In this document: positions 9,338-17,719 of the stretch, one piece after another | Position numbering within the stretch: the stretch's first letter is position 1 | Layout of the letters: each line of letters opens with the position of its first letter | Assembly (NCBI RefSeq): GCF_003234085.1 | Contig: NZ_QKSD01000004.1 | Coordinates: forward strand, 124,001 to 188,000 | Length of the DNA: 64,000 nucleotides | Source of the DNA: Curtobacterium sp. MCPF17_052 | GTDB lineage: Bacteria; Actinomycetota; Actinomycetes; Actinomycetales; Microbacteriaceae | Direction: 5' to 3' | Notes under the pieces: generated by a model | Told to the model about the DNA's origin: nothing | What the model saw: only the letters and a program-made list of their open reading frames with translations | The model's database searches: none | Translations under genes and position numbers: made by a program

Positions 9338-9612
9338 TGGGATCGACCTTCGACCTGTTCACCGAACCCGGCGCGACGCCGGTATGTTCGCGGGCCGGTT
9401 GCTCGTCGACGGCATCGTGGCGGGTGAACTGGCGGAACCCCCGCATCCACGCGGAGGACCGGGTGAAGATCTGGGCCGCCTGCGACGACCACTGCGACTT
9501 CCTCGCCGACTACCTGCGGTCGCGCTCGTTCCCCGTGCGCGTGACCGGCATCGACGACGACGTGGAGAACCTCGACGACACCACCGCGCGCGTCGCGGGT
9601 GACGGGCGATGA
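9337..9612 (+). CDS. Small conserved Cys-containing protein, putative zinc ribbon
   Basis: A 91-residue soluble protein with a likely metal site: C17-x4-C22 near the N-terminus and C49-x2-H52-C53 later, with a conserved-looking core WRVNWRNPRIHAEDRVKIWAACDDHCDFL between them in order (positions 28-56). It has no signal peptide or membrane helix. Relatives in this family are sometimes labelled acetone carboxylase in databases, which this short chain cannot be. It is wedged between DUF3099 (TGATG overlap) and SURF1 (ATGA overlap), so its dose is tied to theirs. The function is unknown; a metal-handling or oxidase-assembly role is inference. Confidence 0.75.
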   Translation: MGSTFDLFTEPGATPVCSRAGCSSTASWRVNWRNPRIHAEDRVKIWAACDDHCDFLADYLRSRSFPVRVTGIDDDVENLDDTTARVAGDGR

Positions 9613-10607
9613 CCGAGGGCTTCGACCCCGGTTCCCGGTACGGCCGGCGCCACGCGGCCCGGATCCGGCAGGCGAGCAACGACGTGACGACGGACGTCGC
9701 CACTGCGGACCATCAGGGCGATCAGGGCGGTCAGGGCGGTCGCCCCTCCGAGCCCTTCGTCGGCTGGCACTTCGTCCGCAGCCGTCGGTGGCTCGGCTAC
9801 TTCGCCATCGCCGTGGCGTTCGCGGTCGTCTGCGCGCTGTTCGGCATGTGGCAGTGGGACCGTCGGAACGAGGCCGTCCGCCAGAACGACCAGATCGCTG
9901 CGAACTACGACCACGCCCCGATCCCGATCGACCAGGTGCTCCCCCGCTCCGGGACGTGGAGCAACGACCTGACCTGGCTGCGCGCGAGCGTCACCGGCCG
10001 GTACGACACCGACCACCAGCTCCTCGTCCGCAACCGCGTGCACAACGGCCAGCCGGGGTTCGAGGTCCTCACTCCCCTCGTCACCGCCGAGGGTCGCGCC
10101 TTCGTCGTCGACCGCGGATGGGTGCCGACCGGCAACCGGCAGGACGCCCCGGACAGCATCCCGGCTCCCCCGACGGGCACCGTCACCGTCGTCGTGCGGC
10201 TGCAGCAGTCCGAGCCGCGCATCCCCGGCCGGACCGACCCGGCGGACACCGACCAGGTGCAGTCCGTCACGCTGCCGGACGTCGCCGACAAGGCCGGCCA
10301 TCCGATCTGGACCGGCGCGTACGGCCAACTCGACAGCGAGACGCCCGCCCCGCCGGAGCGGGCGCCGCTCGGCTGGGACCGTCCGAGCGCCGACACCGGC
10401 CTGCACCTCAGCTACTTCATCCAGTGGTTCCTGTTCGCCGTCGGGGGCTTCGGCTTCCTGGCGTACGTGATGGTGCAGGAGTACCGGAACCTCAACCAGG
10501 ACGACCCGGAAGAGCGCGAGCGGGCCCTGGACCGGCAGCGCCGCAAGGACGCGAAGCCGAAGTCGGACGCCGAGATCGAGGACGAACTGCTCACGTCCGG
10601 TCGCTGA
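9609..10607 (+). CDS. SURF1 family cytochrome c oxidase assembly protein
   Basis: A 332-residue membrane protein of the SURF1 family, which helps insert heme A during cytochrome c oxidase assembly. Seen: an N-terminal helix YFAIAVAFAVVCALFGMWQW (about residues 58-77), a long extracytoplasmic domain with VDRGWVPTG, and a second helix near residue 280 (FIQWFLFAVGGFGFLAYVMV). This is the two-helix SURF1 layout. A 9-bp tandem repeat at 9711-9737 encodes a short Gln/Gly stretch in the cytosolic N-terminus. Start ATG overlaps the upstream stop (ATGA). ctaA and ctaB, which make heme A, lie about 8-10 kb away in the same window. Confidence 0.88.
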   Translation: MTEGFDPGSRYGRRHAARIRQASNDVTTDVATADHQGDQGGQGGRPSEPFVGWHFVRSRRWLGYFAIAVAFAVVCALFGMWQWDRRNEAVRQNDQIAANYDHAPIPIDQVLPRSGTWSNDLTWLRASVTGRYDTDHQLLVRNRVHNGQPGFEVLTPLVTAEGRAFVVDRGWVPTGNRQDAPDSIPAPPTGTVTVVVRLQQSEPRIPGRTDPADTDQVQSVTLPDVADKAGHPIWTGAYGQLDSETPAPPERAPLGWDRPSADTGLHLSYFIQWFLFAVGGFGFLAYVMVQEYRNLNQDDPEERERALDRQRRKDAKPKSDAEIEDELLTSGR

Positions 10608-10622
10608 CGGGCTGACCAGACC

Positions 10623-10662
10623 GACGGGAGGCCCGTGGCGGTGTCGCCACGGGCCTCCCGTC
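10623..10662. terminator. Palindromic terminator (GGGAGGCCCG family) after SURF1
   Basis: Perfect 18-bp stem GACGGGAGGCCCGTGGCG with a 4-nt GTGT loop, located between the convergent SURF1 and ABC-F genes. It probably terminates both transcripts and belongs to the repeat family described at 13197. Confidence 0.8.
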
Positions 10663-10701
10663 CGTCGTGTGTCCGGCTCCGCGATCCAATGCGGACCCGG
10701 G

Positions 10702-12300
10702 TCAGGCGAGCTCGATGAGCTCCGCGTAGTCCTTGTTCCAGTGGTCCTCGGTGCCGTCCGGCAGGAGCAGCACGCGCTCGGGGTTCAGCGCCTCGACGGC
10801 GCCGGCGTCGTGGGACACGAGGACGACCGCGCCCTCGAAGCCCGCCAGCGCATTGAGGATCTCCTCACGCGATGCCGGGTCCAGGTTGTTCGTGGGCTCG
10901 TCGAGCAGCAGCACGTTCGCACCCGAGACGACGATCATCGCGAGCGACAGGCGCGTCTTCTCACCGCCGGAGAGCACGCCGGCCTTCTTGTAGCCGTCGT
11001 CGCCGGTGAACAGGAACGAGCCCAGGACGCGGCGCGCCTCGGTCTCGTTGAGGTCCGTCGACGCCGAGACCATGTTCTCGATCACCGTGCGGTTGACGTC
11101 GATGTTCTCGTGCTCCTGCGCGTAGTACCCGATCCGCAGACCGTGCCCGGGCAGGATCTCGCCGGTGTCAGGTGCGTCCGCGCCGGCGAGGATGCGGAGC
11201 AGCGTCGTCTTGCCCGCACCGTTGAAGCCCAGGATGACCACGCGGGAACCGCGGTCGATCGCCAGGTCCACGCCCGCGAAGATCTCGAGCGACCCGTAGG
11301 ACTTCGACAGTCCCTCCGCCATCAGCGGCGTGCGACCACAGGGAGCCGGGGTGGGGAAGCGGATCTTCGCGACCCGGTCGGCGACGCGCTCGTCCTCGAG
11401 GCCCGCGAGCAGCTTGTCGGCGCGCGCCACCATCTGGTGGGCCGCAGCCGCCTTCGACGCCTTCGCGCCGAACCGAGCAGCCTGGTCCTTGAGCGTCGCG
11501 GCCTTCTTCTCGGCACCGGCCCGCTCCTTGCGACGGCGCTCCTCGTCGGCCGCACGCTGCCGCTGGTAGAGCTTCCAGCCCATGTTGTAGATGTCGATCG
11601 CCTGGCGGTTCGCATCCAGGTAGAAGACCCGGTTGACGACCTCGTCGACGAGTTCCACGTCGTGGGAGATCACGATCACGCCGCCCGGGTAGGTCTTGAG
11701 GTGCTCGCGCAACCACACGACGGAGTCCGCGTCGAGGTGGTTCGTCGGTTCGTCGAGGATCATCGTGTCCGCATCGGAGAACAGGATGCGCGCGAGCTCG
11801 ATGCGGCGCCGCTGCCCACCGGACAGCGTCTTCAGCTGCTGGTCGAGGATGCGGTCCGGCAGCTTGAGGTTCGACGCGATCGACGCCGCCTCCGCCTCGG
11901 CCGCGTAGCCGCCCAGGGCGTTGAACTCGTCGTCGAGCCGCGAGTAGCGCTTCATCGCCTTCTCGGCGACGGCCGGGTCCGTGCTGGCCATGTCGAGCGT
12001 GGCCTTGCGGATGCCGTCGACGAGCTCGCCGAGGCCACGGGCGTCCAGGATGCGCTTGCGCGCGGTGTCCTCGGGGTTGCCCGAACGAGGGTCCTGCGGC
12101 AGGTAGCCGATCTCACCCGACCGCTCGATCTTGCCGTCGGTCGGGGCAGCTTCACCCGCCAGGGCCTTGGTCATGGTGGTCTTCCCCGCGCCGTTGCGGC
12201 CGACGAGGCCGATCTTGTCACCCCGCTCGACGCGGAAGGACACGTTCTCCATCAGGAGGCGAGCCCCGACGCGGATCTCGAGGTCGTGCACGGCAAGCAC
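10702..12300 (-). CDS. ABC-F family ATPase (ribosome-associated)
   Basis: A 532-residue soluble protein with two ABC ATPase domains and no membrane part, as in EttA/Uup-type ABC-F translation factors that act at the ribosomal E site. Walker A motifs are GRNGAGKTT (about residue 35) and GFNGAGKTT (about 357). Signatures are LSGGQRRR and LSGGEKTR, with Walker B MILDEPTNHLD and LLLDEPTNNLD. The linker between the domains (about 250-325) is charged and Ala/Lys-rich. The start taken is the GTG at 12300 (MLAVHDLEIRVG); no alternative fits better. It is divergent from bioY across 114 bp. Whether it gives antibiotic protection or is a housekeeping factor cannot be told. Confidence 0.85.
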   Translation of the reverse strand: MLAVHDLEIRVGARLLMENVSFRVERGDKIGLVGRNGAGKTTMTKALAGEAAPTDGKIERSGEIGYLPQDPRSGNPEDTARKRILDARGLGELVDGIRKATLDMASTDPAVAEKAMKRYSRLDDEFNALGGYAAEAEAASIASNLKLPDRILDQQLKTLSGGQRRRIELARILFSDADTMILDEPTNHLDADSVVWLREHLKTYPGGVIVISHDVELVDEVVNRVFYLDANRQAIDIYNMGWKLYQRQRAADEERRRKERAGAEKKAATLKDQAARFGAKASKAAAAHQMVARADKLLAGLEDERVADRVAKIRFPTPAPCGRTPLMAEGLSKSYGSLEIFAGVDLAIDRGSRVVILGFNGAGKTTLLRILAGADAPDTGEILPGHGLRIGYYAQEHENIDVNRTVIENMVSASTDLNETEARRVLGSFLFTGDDGYKKAGVLSGGEKTRLSLAMIVVSGANVLLLDEPTNNLDPASREEILNALAGFEGAVVLVSHDAGAVEALNPERVLLLPDGTEDHWNKDYAELIELA

Positions 12301-12414
12301 AGTGGTGGTCCAATCAGTTGGTGGAAGTGCACAACGGTGTGTGCGGGAGGTGCACCGCTACGCTGACGGGACCGATGGTCCGAAGAGGACCAGCAGTCCA
12401 TTCTAGGAGAATCC

Positions 12415-13014
12415 ATGACGAACGCCACCGGGTTCGCTCCCCGCGCAGTCCTCGCCGACCGTCTGCGCACGCACGGTCTCGCCACCGACGCGGCCCTGAT
12501 CGCCGGCGGCGCGCTGTTCACCGCCGTCCTGGCGCAGGTCCAGGTGCCGATGTGGCCGGTCCCCGTGACCGGTCAGACGCTCGCCGTCGTGCTCGTCGGC
12601 GCGGCCCTCGGTGCCCGCCGAGGTGTCCTGTCGATGCTCGTCTACGCGGTCGTCGGACTGGCCGGCGCGCCGTTCTTCGCCGACGCGCAGGGCGGCCTGC
12701 ACGCCCTCACCCTGCCGAGCTTCGGGTACGTCATCGGCTTCATCCCGGCCGCCGGGCTCGTCGGGTGGCTCGCGCGTCGCAACTGGGACCGCAAGGTCGG
12801 GCGCGCGGCGGTGGCGATGCTGCTCGCGAGCGCGATCCCCTTCGTCACCGGCCTGCCGTACCTCGCCGTCGCCCTCGGCGCCCTCGGGGCCCCGAACGAC
12901 CTCCAGTCGGTCCTCGCGGCGGGCCTGTACCCGTTCGTCGTCGGCGGCGTCGCGAAGGCGCTCATCGCGGCCGGCGTGCTGCCCCTGGCGTGGAAGGCGC
13001 TCGGCCGGCGCTGA
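12415..13014 (+). CDS. bioY: Biotin transporter BioY (ECF S component)
   Basis: A 199-residue integral membrane protein with about six helices. It binds biotin as the substrate-specific subunit of an energy-coupling-factor transporter. The N-terminal VQVPMWPVPVTGQTLAVVL and the region GAPFFADAQGG are hallmark BioY segments. The ATG at 12415 is preceded by AGGAGA at 8 bp spacing. No bioM/bioN (EcfA/EcfT) genes are adjacent, so it either uses energising subunits from elsewhere or works alone. I looked for a biotin-responsive operator in the 114-bp divergent gap and saw none that I would defend. Confidence 0.92.
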   Translation: MTNATGFAPRAVLADRLRTHGLATDAALIAGGALFTAVLAQVQVPMWPVPVTGQTLAVVLVGAALGARRGVLSMLVYAVVGLAGAPFFADAQGGLHALTLPSFGYVIGFIPAAGLVGWLARRNWDRKVGRAAVAMLLASAIPFVTGLPYLAVALGALGAPNDLQSVLAAGLYPFVVGGVAKALIAAGVLPLAWKALGRR

Positions 13015-13030
13015 GCGCACTGCGCACCTC

Positions 13031-13071
13031 GACGAGGGGCCCCGCACCGATCCGGTGCGGGGCCCCTCGTC
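13031..13071 (+). terminator. bioY terminator
   Basis: A perfect 19-bp stem GACGAGGGGCCCCGCACCG with a 3-nt loop, 14 bp after the bioY stop codon. Confidence 0.85.
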
Positions 13072-13088
13072 GTCTGGTGCGTCCCGCG

Positions 13089-13169
13089 GTCGCACAACAC
13101 GCCGCGAGCCGACTGCCGAGGTCGCACAAGTGGCCGCTCGGCGCCGATGGCGGCGGCAGTTCGTGCGAC
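13089..13169. repeat. REP-like element with GTCGCAC arms
   Basis: GGTCGCACAA occurs twice in direct orientation (13089 and 13120), and GTGCGAC is the inverted partner at 13163-13169. Together they form a long hairpin around a GC-rich middle. It lies between the bioY terminator and the next palindrome and encodes nothing recognisable. Confidence 0.5.
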
Positions 13170-13196
13170 TTCGACGAAGCAAGGGCGGGACACGAC

Positions 13197-13244
13197 GACG
13201 GACGGGAGGCCCGGTACCAGCTGGTACCGGGCCTCCCGTCCGTC
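13197..13244. repeat. 48-bp perfect palindrome (GGGAGGCCCG family)
   Basis: Perfect inverted repeat with no loop. The left half is GACGGACGGGAGGCCCGGTA followed by CCAG, and the right half is its exact complement. A copy at 28923-28968 is identical over 46 bp. It lies between convergent bioY and sufT and may act as a bidirectional terminator, but its length and copy identity suggest a repeated element. Confidence 0.85.
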
Positions 13245-13258
13245 TCGCGCGCTCGTGA

Positions 13259-13594
13259 CTAGATCGAGAAGCCGAGTGCGCGCATCATCTCGCGACCGTC
13301 GTCGGTGATCCGCTCCGGACCCCACGGCGGCATCCAGACCCAGTTGATGCGGAACGCGTCGACGATCCCGTCCAGCGCGTTCGCGGTGTCGTTCTCGATG
13401 ACGTCGGTCAACGGGCAGCCGGCGCTCGTCAACGTCATGCTGATGATCAGCGCACTCGCCTCGTCGTCCCAGGCCAGGTCGTAGATGAGGCCGAGGTCGA
13501 CGATGTTCACGCCGAGCTCCGGGTCCTGCACCTCTTTCAGGCCCTCGACGACCTCGTCGAACTTCTGCGGTGCCAGTGTGGTGATCATCGTCAC
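13259..13594 (-). CDS. sufT: SufT-type Fe-S assembly factor (MIP18/DUF59)
   Basis: A 111-residue MIP18-family protein involved in maturation or delivery of Fe-S clusters. DPELGVNIVDLGL is the family motif near residue 24; the conserved reactive Cys is in TSAGCPLTD (about residue 61); the C-terminus MPPWGPERITDDGREMM is typical of the SufT group. It is the last gene of the suf operon. The chosen GTG at 13594 overlaps the sufC stop (GTGA); an ATG two codons later (13588) is possible. In mycobacteria sufS and sufU stand between sufC and this gene. Here they are missing and the two genes overlap directly. Confidence 0.92.
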   Translation of the reverse strand: MTMITTLAPQKFDEVVEGLKEVQDPELGVNIVDLGLIYDLAWDDEASALIISMTLTSAGCPLTDVIENDTANALDGIVDAFRINWVWMPPWGPERITDDGREMMRALGFSI

Positions 13595-14364
13595 TCCGCC
13601 GGTGCGGCAGCGGCGGCCTGCACGTAGCGGTCGTAGCCCTCGTTCTCGAGGCGCTCCGCCAGCTCCGGGCCACCCTGCTCGGCGATCTTGCCCGCGACGA
13701 ACACGTGGACGAAGTCCGGGCGGATGTAGCGGAGGATGCGCGTGTAGTGCGTGATGAGCAGCACCCCGAGGCCGGTCGCGCCCTTGGCACGGTTGACGCC
13801 CTCGGACACGATCTTCAGCGCGTCGACGTCCAGGCCGGAGTCGGTCTCGTCCAGGACGGCGAACTTCGGCTTGAGCAACTCGAGCTGCATGATCTCGTGG
13901 CGCTTCTTCTCGCCACCGGAGAAGCCCTCGTTGACGTTGCGCTCGGCGAAGGCCGGGTCCATCTTGAGGTCGGCCATCGAGGTGCGGAGGTCCTTGATCC
14001 AGCCACGGAGGGCCGGCGCCTCGCCGTCGATCGCGGTCTTGGCGGTGCGGAGGAAGTTCGACACCGTGACGCCGGGGATCTCGACCGGGTACTGCATCGC
14101 GAGGAACATGCCCGCGCGAGCACGCTCGTCGACGCTCATCGCCAGGACGTCCTGGCCGTCGAGGGTGATCGAGCCGCCCGTGACGTGGTAGCGCGGGTGA
14201 CCGGCGATCGTGTACGCCAGGGTCGACTTGCCGGAGCCGTTCGGCCCCATGATCGCGTGGATCTCGCCCTCGTTGATCGTCAGGTCGACGCCCTTGAGGA
14301 TCTCCTTGACGCCCTGATCGGTGTCGATGGCGACCTGCAGGTCACGGATTTCGAGAGTGGACAT
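13591..14364 (-). CDS. sufC: Fe-S assembly ATPase SufC
   Basis: The ABC-type ATPase of the SufBCD scaffold, which drives Fe-S cluster assembly in the cytosol. The protein has 257 residues from ATG 14364. Walker A is GPNGSGKST (about residues 37-45), and the signature GFSGGEKKR is followed by a Walker B with AVLDETDSGLD, where the SufC-specific ETD replaces the usual EPT. The H-loop histidine is in LLITHYTRIL. The open frame upstream of the ATG is not homologous. It is preceded by the Rieske ferredoxin gene with a 61-bp gap and overlaps sufT by 4 bp. Confidence 0.95.
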   Translation of the reverse strand: MSTLEIRDLQVAIDTDQGVKEILKGVDLTINEGEIHAIMGPNGSGKSTLAYTIAGHPRYHVTGGSITLDGQDVLAMSVDERARAGMFLAMQYPVEIPGVTVSNFLRTAKTAIDGEAPALRGWIKDLRTSMADLKMDPAFAERNVNEGFSGGEKKRHEIMQLELLKPKFAVLDETDSGLDVDALKIVSEGVNRAKGATGLGVLLITHYTRILRYIRPDFVHVFVAGKIAEQGGPELAERLENEGYDRYVQAAAAAPAE

Positions 14365-14425
14365 TGCGTTCCTTCGGTTGCAGCTGTGGTGCGGCGTCAG
14401 CCGCGGGAAGAGTGAGGGGTGGCGG

Positions 14426-14752
14426 TCAGTCGACCGGGACCGGTTCGTGCACGTCGACGTAGACGTCGCCGTCACGGACCTCGACCCGGAACACCGGCAC
14501 CGGCTCGTACGCCGGGAAGTTCTTCGGCTTGCCGGTCGTCAGCGAGAACTGCGACCCGTGCGCCCAGCACTCCAGCGAGTCGCCCTCGACGAAGCCCTCG
14601 GACAGCGAGATGTCGCCGTGCGTGCAGGTGTCACCGATGGCGTGCACCGTGCCGGCCGAGTCCTTCACGATCGCGATCGCGGTGCCGTCGACGACCGCAC
14701 GCATCGGGCTGTCCACCGCGATGTCGCTCTCGGCACAGACCTTCTCGGCCAT
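14426..14752 (-). CDS. Rieske-type ferredoxin in suf operon
   Basis: A 108-residue soluble protein with a Rieske [2Fe-2S] site. Ligand motifs are C-T-H in DTCTHGDISL (about residues 42-51) and C-W-A-H in ECWAHGSQF (about 61-69), close to the C-x-H...C-x2-H pattern of dioxygenase ferredoxin subunits. Database labels often call such genes non-heme iron oxygenase ferredoxin. Here it sits between sufD (ATGA overlap with the sufD stop) and sufC. A role as electron donor in cluster assembly is more plausible than in aromatic ring oxidation, since no oxygenase is present. That role is inference. Confidence 0.88.
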   Translation of the reverse strand: MAEKVCAESDIAVDSPMRAVVDGTAIAIVKDSAGTVHAIGDTCTHGDISLSEGFVEGDSLECWAHGSQFSLTTGKPKNFPAYEPVPVFRVEVRDGDVYVDVHEPVPVD

Positions 14753-16050
14753 CAGGCGTCGACCCCGGCAGCAACAGACCCGGCGGCAGCAGCCTCGGCG
14801 GCGGGCGCGGCGAGGACCGTCCGGCCCTCCATCAGCTCCTGCTCGACGGCAGCGATGAGACGCTCCTCGAGCTCGGGCGCACCGATCTTCTGGATCACCT
14901 CGACCAGGAAGCCCAGGACGACGAGACGACGGGCCTCTTCCTCCGGGATGCCGCGGGCCTGCAGGTAGAAGAGCTGCTCGTCGTCGAAACGACCGGTGGC
15001 GCTGGCGTGGCCGGCACCGGTGATGTCGCCCGTCTCGATCTCGAGGTTCGGGATGCTGTCGGCGCGCGTTCCGTCGGTCAGGACCAGGTTGCGGTTCTGC
15101 TCGTACGAGTCCGTGCCGGGAGCCGACCGTCCGATGAGGACGTCGCCGATCCACACCGTGTGCGCACCCTGGCCCTGCAGCGCGCCCTTGTAGTTGACCC
15201 GGCTGCGGGTGTTCGGCGCGTCGTGGTCGACGTAGACCTGCTGCTCGATGTACTGGCCGGCGTCGGCGAAGTAGACGCCGTACATCTCGACGTCGCCGCC
15301 CTGCGCACCGAGGTGCGTGGACGGGTTGACGCGGATGACGTCACCGCCGAGCGAGACCACGACGTGCTTGAGGAAGGCGTCGCGGCCGACCTCGGCGAAG
15401 TGCGTCGAGACGTGCACCGCGTCGTCTTCCCAGTCCTGGACCGTGACGACGGTGAGCCGTGCGCCGTCGCGGACGACGACCTCGACGTTCTCGCTGAGGA
15501 GCGCCGTGCCGCGGTTGTCGATGACGACGATGCCCTGCGCGTGCGGCTCGGCCGTGATGACCGTGTGCGCCGCCCGCGGCTGCGAGCCGAAGTCGGAGCG
15601 GGTCACCGTGATGGACTCGTGCTCGTCGGTGCCCTTCACGGTGATCGCCAGGACGGCGTCGCGCGCGCTCCATGCGGCCGCGGCCGCCCGGTCCTCCGGC
15701 AGTCCGGCGCCGCCGACGCGGGGGTCGTCGCTGCGACCCCACTCGACGTCGGCGCCCGCGGACTGGGTCGCGAGGAACGGGTACGCCGAGCCGTCCAGCG
15801 GGCCGTCGAGCAGCGGCTGGATCTTGGCGAGCGGCGCGAACTTCCAGTTGACCTCTCGGCCGGTGACGACGGGGAAGGCGTCGACGTCGCCCGAGCGGAA
15901 CCGCTCGGAACGCGTCTGCACCGGCACCTTGGTGTCCCAGCCGCCGTCGGAGTGCGCCCGGGCGCCGTGCTGGTCCGTACCGCCCGACGAGAGCGTGCTC
16001 GCGGGCTCCGTCGGCTGGTCGATGTGGGGAGGAGGGGTGGTGCTGGACAT
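14752..16050 (-). CDS. sufD: Fe-S scaffold protein SufD
   Basis: A 432-residue SufD that pairs with SufB in the SufBCD complex. The N-terminal ~120 residues are variable and Ala/Asp-rich. The right-handed beta-helix core follows, and the C-terminal helical domain contains GHASATGRFDDEQLFYLQARG (ending about residue 385), the SufB/SufD family signature. ATG 16050 directly follows the sufB stop with no gap, and its own stop overlaps the ferredoxin start. The tail is Ala-rich and extends past the conserved core by about 20 residues. Confidence 0.94.
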   Translation of the reverse strand: MSSTTPPPHIDQPTEPASTLSSGGTDQHGARAHSDGGWDTKVPVQTRSERFRSGDVDAFPVVTGREVNWKFAPLAKIQPLLDGPLDGSAYPFLATQSAGADVEWGRSDDPRVGGAGLPEDRAAAAAWSARDAVLAITVKGTDEHESITVTRSDFGSQPRAAHTVITAEPHAQGIVVIDNRGTALLSENVEVVVRDGARLTVVTVQDWEDDAVHVSTHFAEVGRDAFLKHVVVSLGGDVIRVNPSTHLGAQGGDVEMYGVYFADAGQYIEQQVYVDHDAPNTRSRVNYKGALQGQGAHTVWIGDVLIGRSAPGTDSYEQNRNLVLTDGTRADSIPNLEIETGDITGAGHASATGRFDDEQLFYLQARGIPEEEARRLVVLGFLVEVIQKIGAPELEERLIAAVEQELMEGRTVLAAPAAEAAAAGSVAAGVDA

Positions 16051-17469
16051 CTAGCCGACGGATCCTTCCATGCTCATCTCGATGAGCTTGTTGAGTTCGA
16101 GTGCGTACTCCATCGGGAGCTCGCGGGCGATTGGCTCGATGAAACCGCGCACGATCATCGCCATGGCCTCGTCCTCGGCCATGCCGCGGGACATGAGGTA
16201 GAACAGCTGCTCCTCGCTGACACGGGAGACGGTGGCCTCGTGGCCGAGCTGCACGTCGTCGACACGGATGTCGATCGCCGGGTAGGTGTCGCTCCGCGAG
16301 ACGGTGTCGACGAGCAGCGCGTCACAGCGGACCGTGTTGGCCGAGTGGTGTGCGCCCGGGTCGACCCGGACCTCGCCGCGGTACCCGGCACGACCGCCAC
16401 CACGGGCGATCGACTTCGAGACGATCGACGACGTCGTGTACGGCGCCATGTGGATCATCTTCGCGCCGGCGTCCTGGTGCTGGCCGGGGCCGGCGAAGGC
16501 GACGGACAGGGTCTCGCCCTTGGCGTGCTCACCGGCGAGGTAGATGGACGGGTACTTCATCGTGACCTTGGACCCGATGTTGCCGTCGATCCACTCCATG
16601 GTCGCGCCCTCGTGGGCGATCGCACGCTTCGTGACAAGGTTGTAGACGTTGTTCGACCAGTTCTGGATCGTCGTGTAGCGAACGCGGGCGTTCTTCTTCA
16701 CGATGATCTCGACGACGGCCGAGTGCAGGGAGTCCGACTTGTAGATCGGGGCGGTGCAGCCCTCGATGTAGTGGATGTACGAGTCCTCGTCCGCGATGAT
16801 CAGCGTCCGCTCGAACTGGCCCATGTTCTCCGTGTTGATGCGGAAGTAGGCCTGCAGCGGGATCTCGACGTGGACGCCCTTCGGGACGTAGACGAACGAG
16901 CCGCCGGACCACACGGCCGTGTTCAGCGCAGCGAACTTGTTGTCGCCGGCCGGGATCACGGTGCCGAAGTACTCCTCGAACAGCTCCGGGTGCTCGCGCA
17001 GCGCCGTGTCGGTGTCCATGAAGATGACGCCCTGCTGCTCCAGGTCCTCGCGGATCTGGTGGTAGACGACCTCGGACTCGTACTGCGCGGCGACGCCGGC
17101 GACGAGGCGCTGACGCTCGGCCTCCGGGATGCCCAGGCGCTCGTACGTGGTGCGGATGTCCTCGGGGAGGTCCTCCCACGACTCGGCCTGCTTCTCCGTC
17201 GACTTCACGAAGTACTTGATGTTGTCGAAGTCGATGTCCGACAGGTCGGCGCCCCACGAGGGCATCGGCTTGCGGTCGAAGAGCTTCAGCGCCTTCAGCC
17301 GGTTGGCACGCATCCACTCGGGTTCACCCTTGCGGCCGGAGATGTCGGTGACGACCTCTTCCGACAGGCCACGGCGCGCAGAGGCGCCGGCCGCGTCGGA
17401 GTCGGCCCAGCCGAATTCGTACTGGCCGAGCCCTTCGAGTTCTGGACGGTCGATGAGCACGTCGGACAT
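16051..17469 (-). CDS. sufB: Fe-S scaffold protein SufB
   Basis: First gene of the suf operon; 472 residues from ATG 17469. SufB is the main scaffold on which the Fe-S cluster is built. Seen: [29 protein letters not shown] with the conserved Cys, and the C-terminal [20 protein letters not shown] shared with SufD. No intein interrupts it, unlike the mycobacterial homologue. Upstream in-frame sequence up to 17622 is not SufB-like. The SufR repressor gene found upstream in mycobacteria is not present; the gene faces ctaA across a 250-bp divergent region. Confidence 0.96.
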   Translation of the reverse strand: MSDVLIDRPELEGLGQYEFGWADSDAAGASARRGLSEEVVTDISGRKGEPEWMRANRLKALKLFDRKPMPSWGADLSDIDFDNIKYFVKSTEKQAESWEDLPEDIRTTYERLGIPEAERQRLVAGVAAQYESEVVYHQIREDLEQQGVIFMDTDTALREHPELFEEYFGTVIPAGDNKFAALNTAVWSGGSFVYVPKGVHVEIPLQAYFRINTENMGQFERTLIIADEDSYIHYIEGCTAPIYKSDSLHSAVVEIIVKKNARVRYTTIQNWSNNVYNLVTKRAIAHEGATMEWIDGNIGSKVTMKYPSIYLAGEHAKGETLSVAFAGPGQHQDAGAKMIHMAPYTTSSIVSKSIARGGGRAGYRGEVRVDPGAHHSANTVRCDALLVDTVSRSDTYPAIDIRVDDVQLGHEATVSRVSEEQLFYLMSRGMAEDEAMAMIVRGFIEPIARELPMEYALELNKLIEMSMEGSVG

Positions 17470-17516
17470 GGTCTCCTCGTTTCCTTCTCGCAACAGCGTC
17501 TCCGGTACAACCCGGT

Positions 17517-17529
17517 GGTGTCGGACACC
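17517..17529. promoter_or_regulatory. Possible operator GGTGTC-G-GACACC upstream of sufB
   Basis: A perfect 6-1-6 palindrome 47 bp before the sufB start codon, in the divergent sufB/ctaA region. It is in a position to act as an operator for the suf operon. No regulator gene is adjacent and the motif does not match an operator I know, so this is only a candidate. Confidence 0.3.
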
Positions 17530-17652
17530 ATTCCACCGCAGGCCGCCGACACGGCGGTCCATGGTGTTGCTGCCTCGCAACGTCGATGCTTCCACGCAGT
17601 CGCGGGACCGATCGGCGATCACGGCTCATTCGGAGCCGGCGCCTGCCTAGAC

Positions 17653-17681
17653 TTGACTGCTGCTGAACCCTCGAATCCTAC
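17653..17681 (+). promoter_or_regulatory. Candidate ctaA promoter
   Basis: TTGACT, a 17-bp spacer, then TCCTAC. The -35 box is close to consensus but the -10 box is weak. A start of transcription near 17688 would give a leader of about 32 nt before the ctaA GTG. Confidence 0.35.
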
Positions 17682-17719
17682 AGGTCCAGGGCCCGGAACA
17701 ACAGGAAGGCACCACCCTC

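Noticed and set aside
12301-12414. Biotin operator in front of bioY
   Set aside because: No inverted repeat resembling known BirA or BioQ sites was found in the divergent gap.
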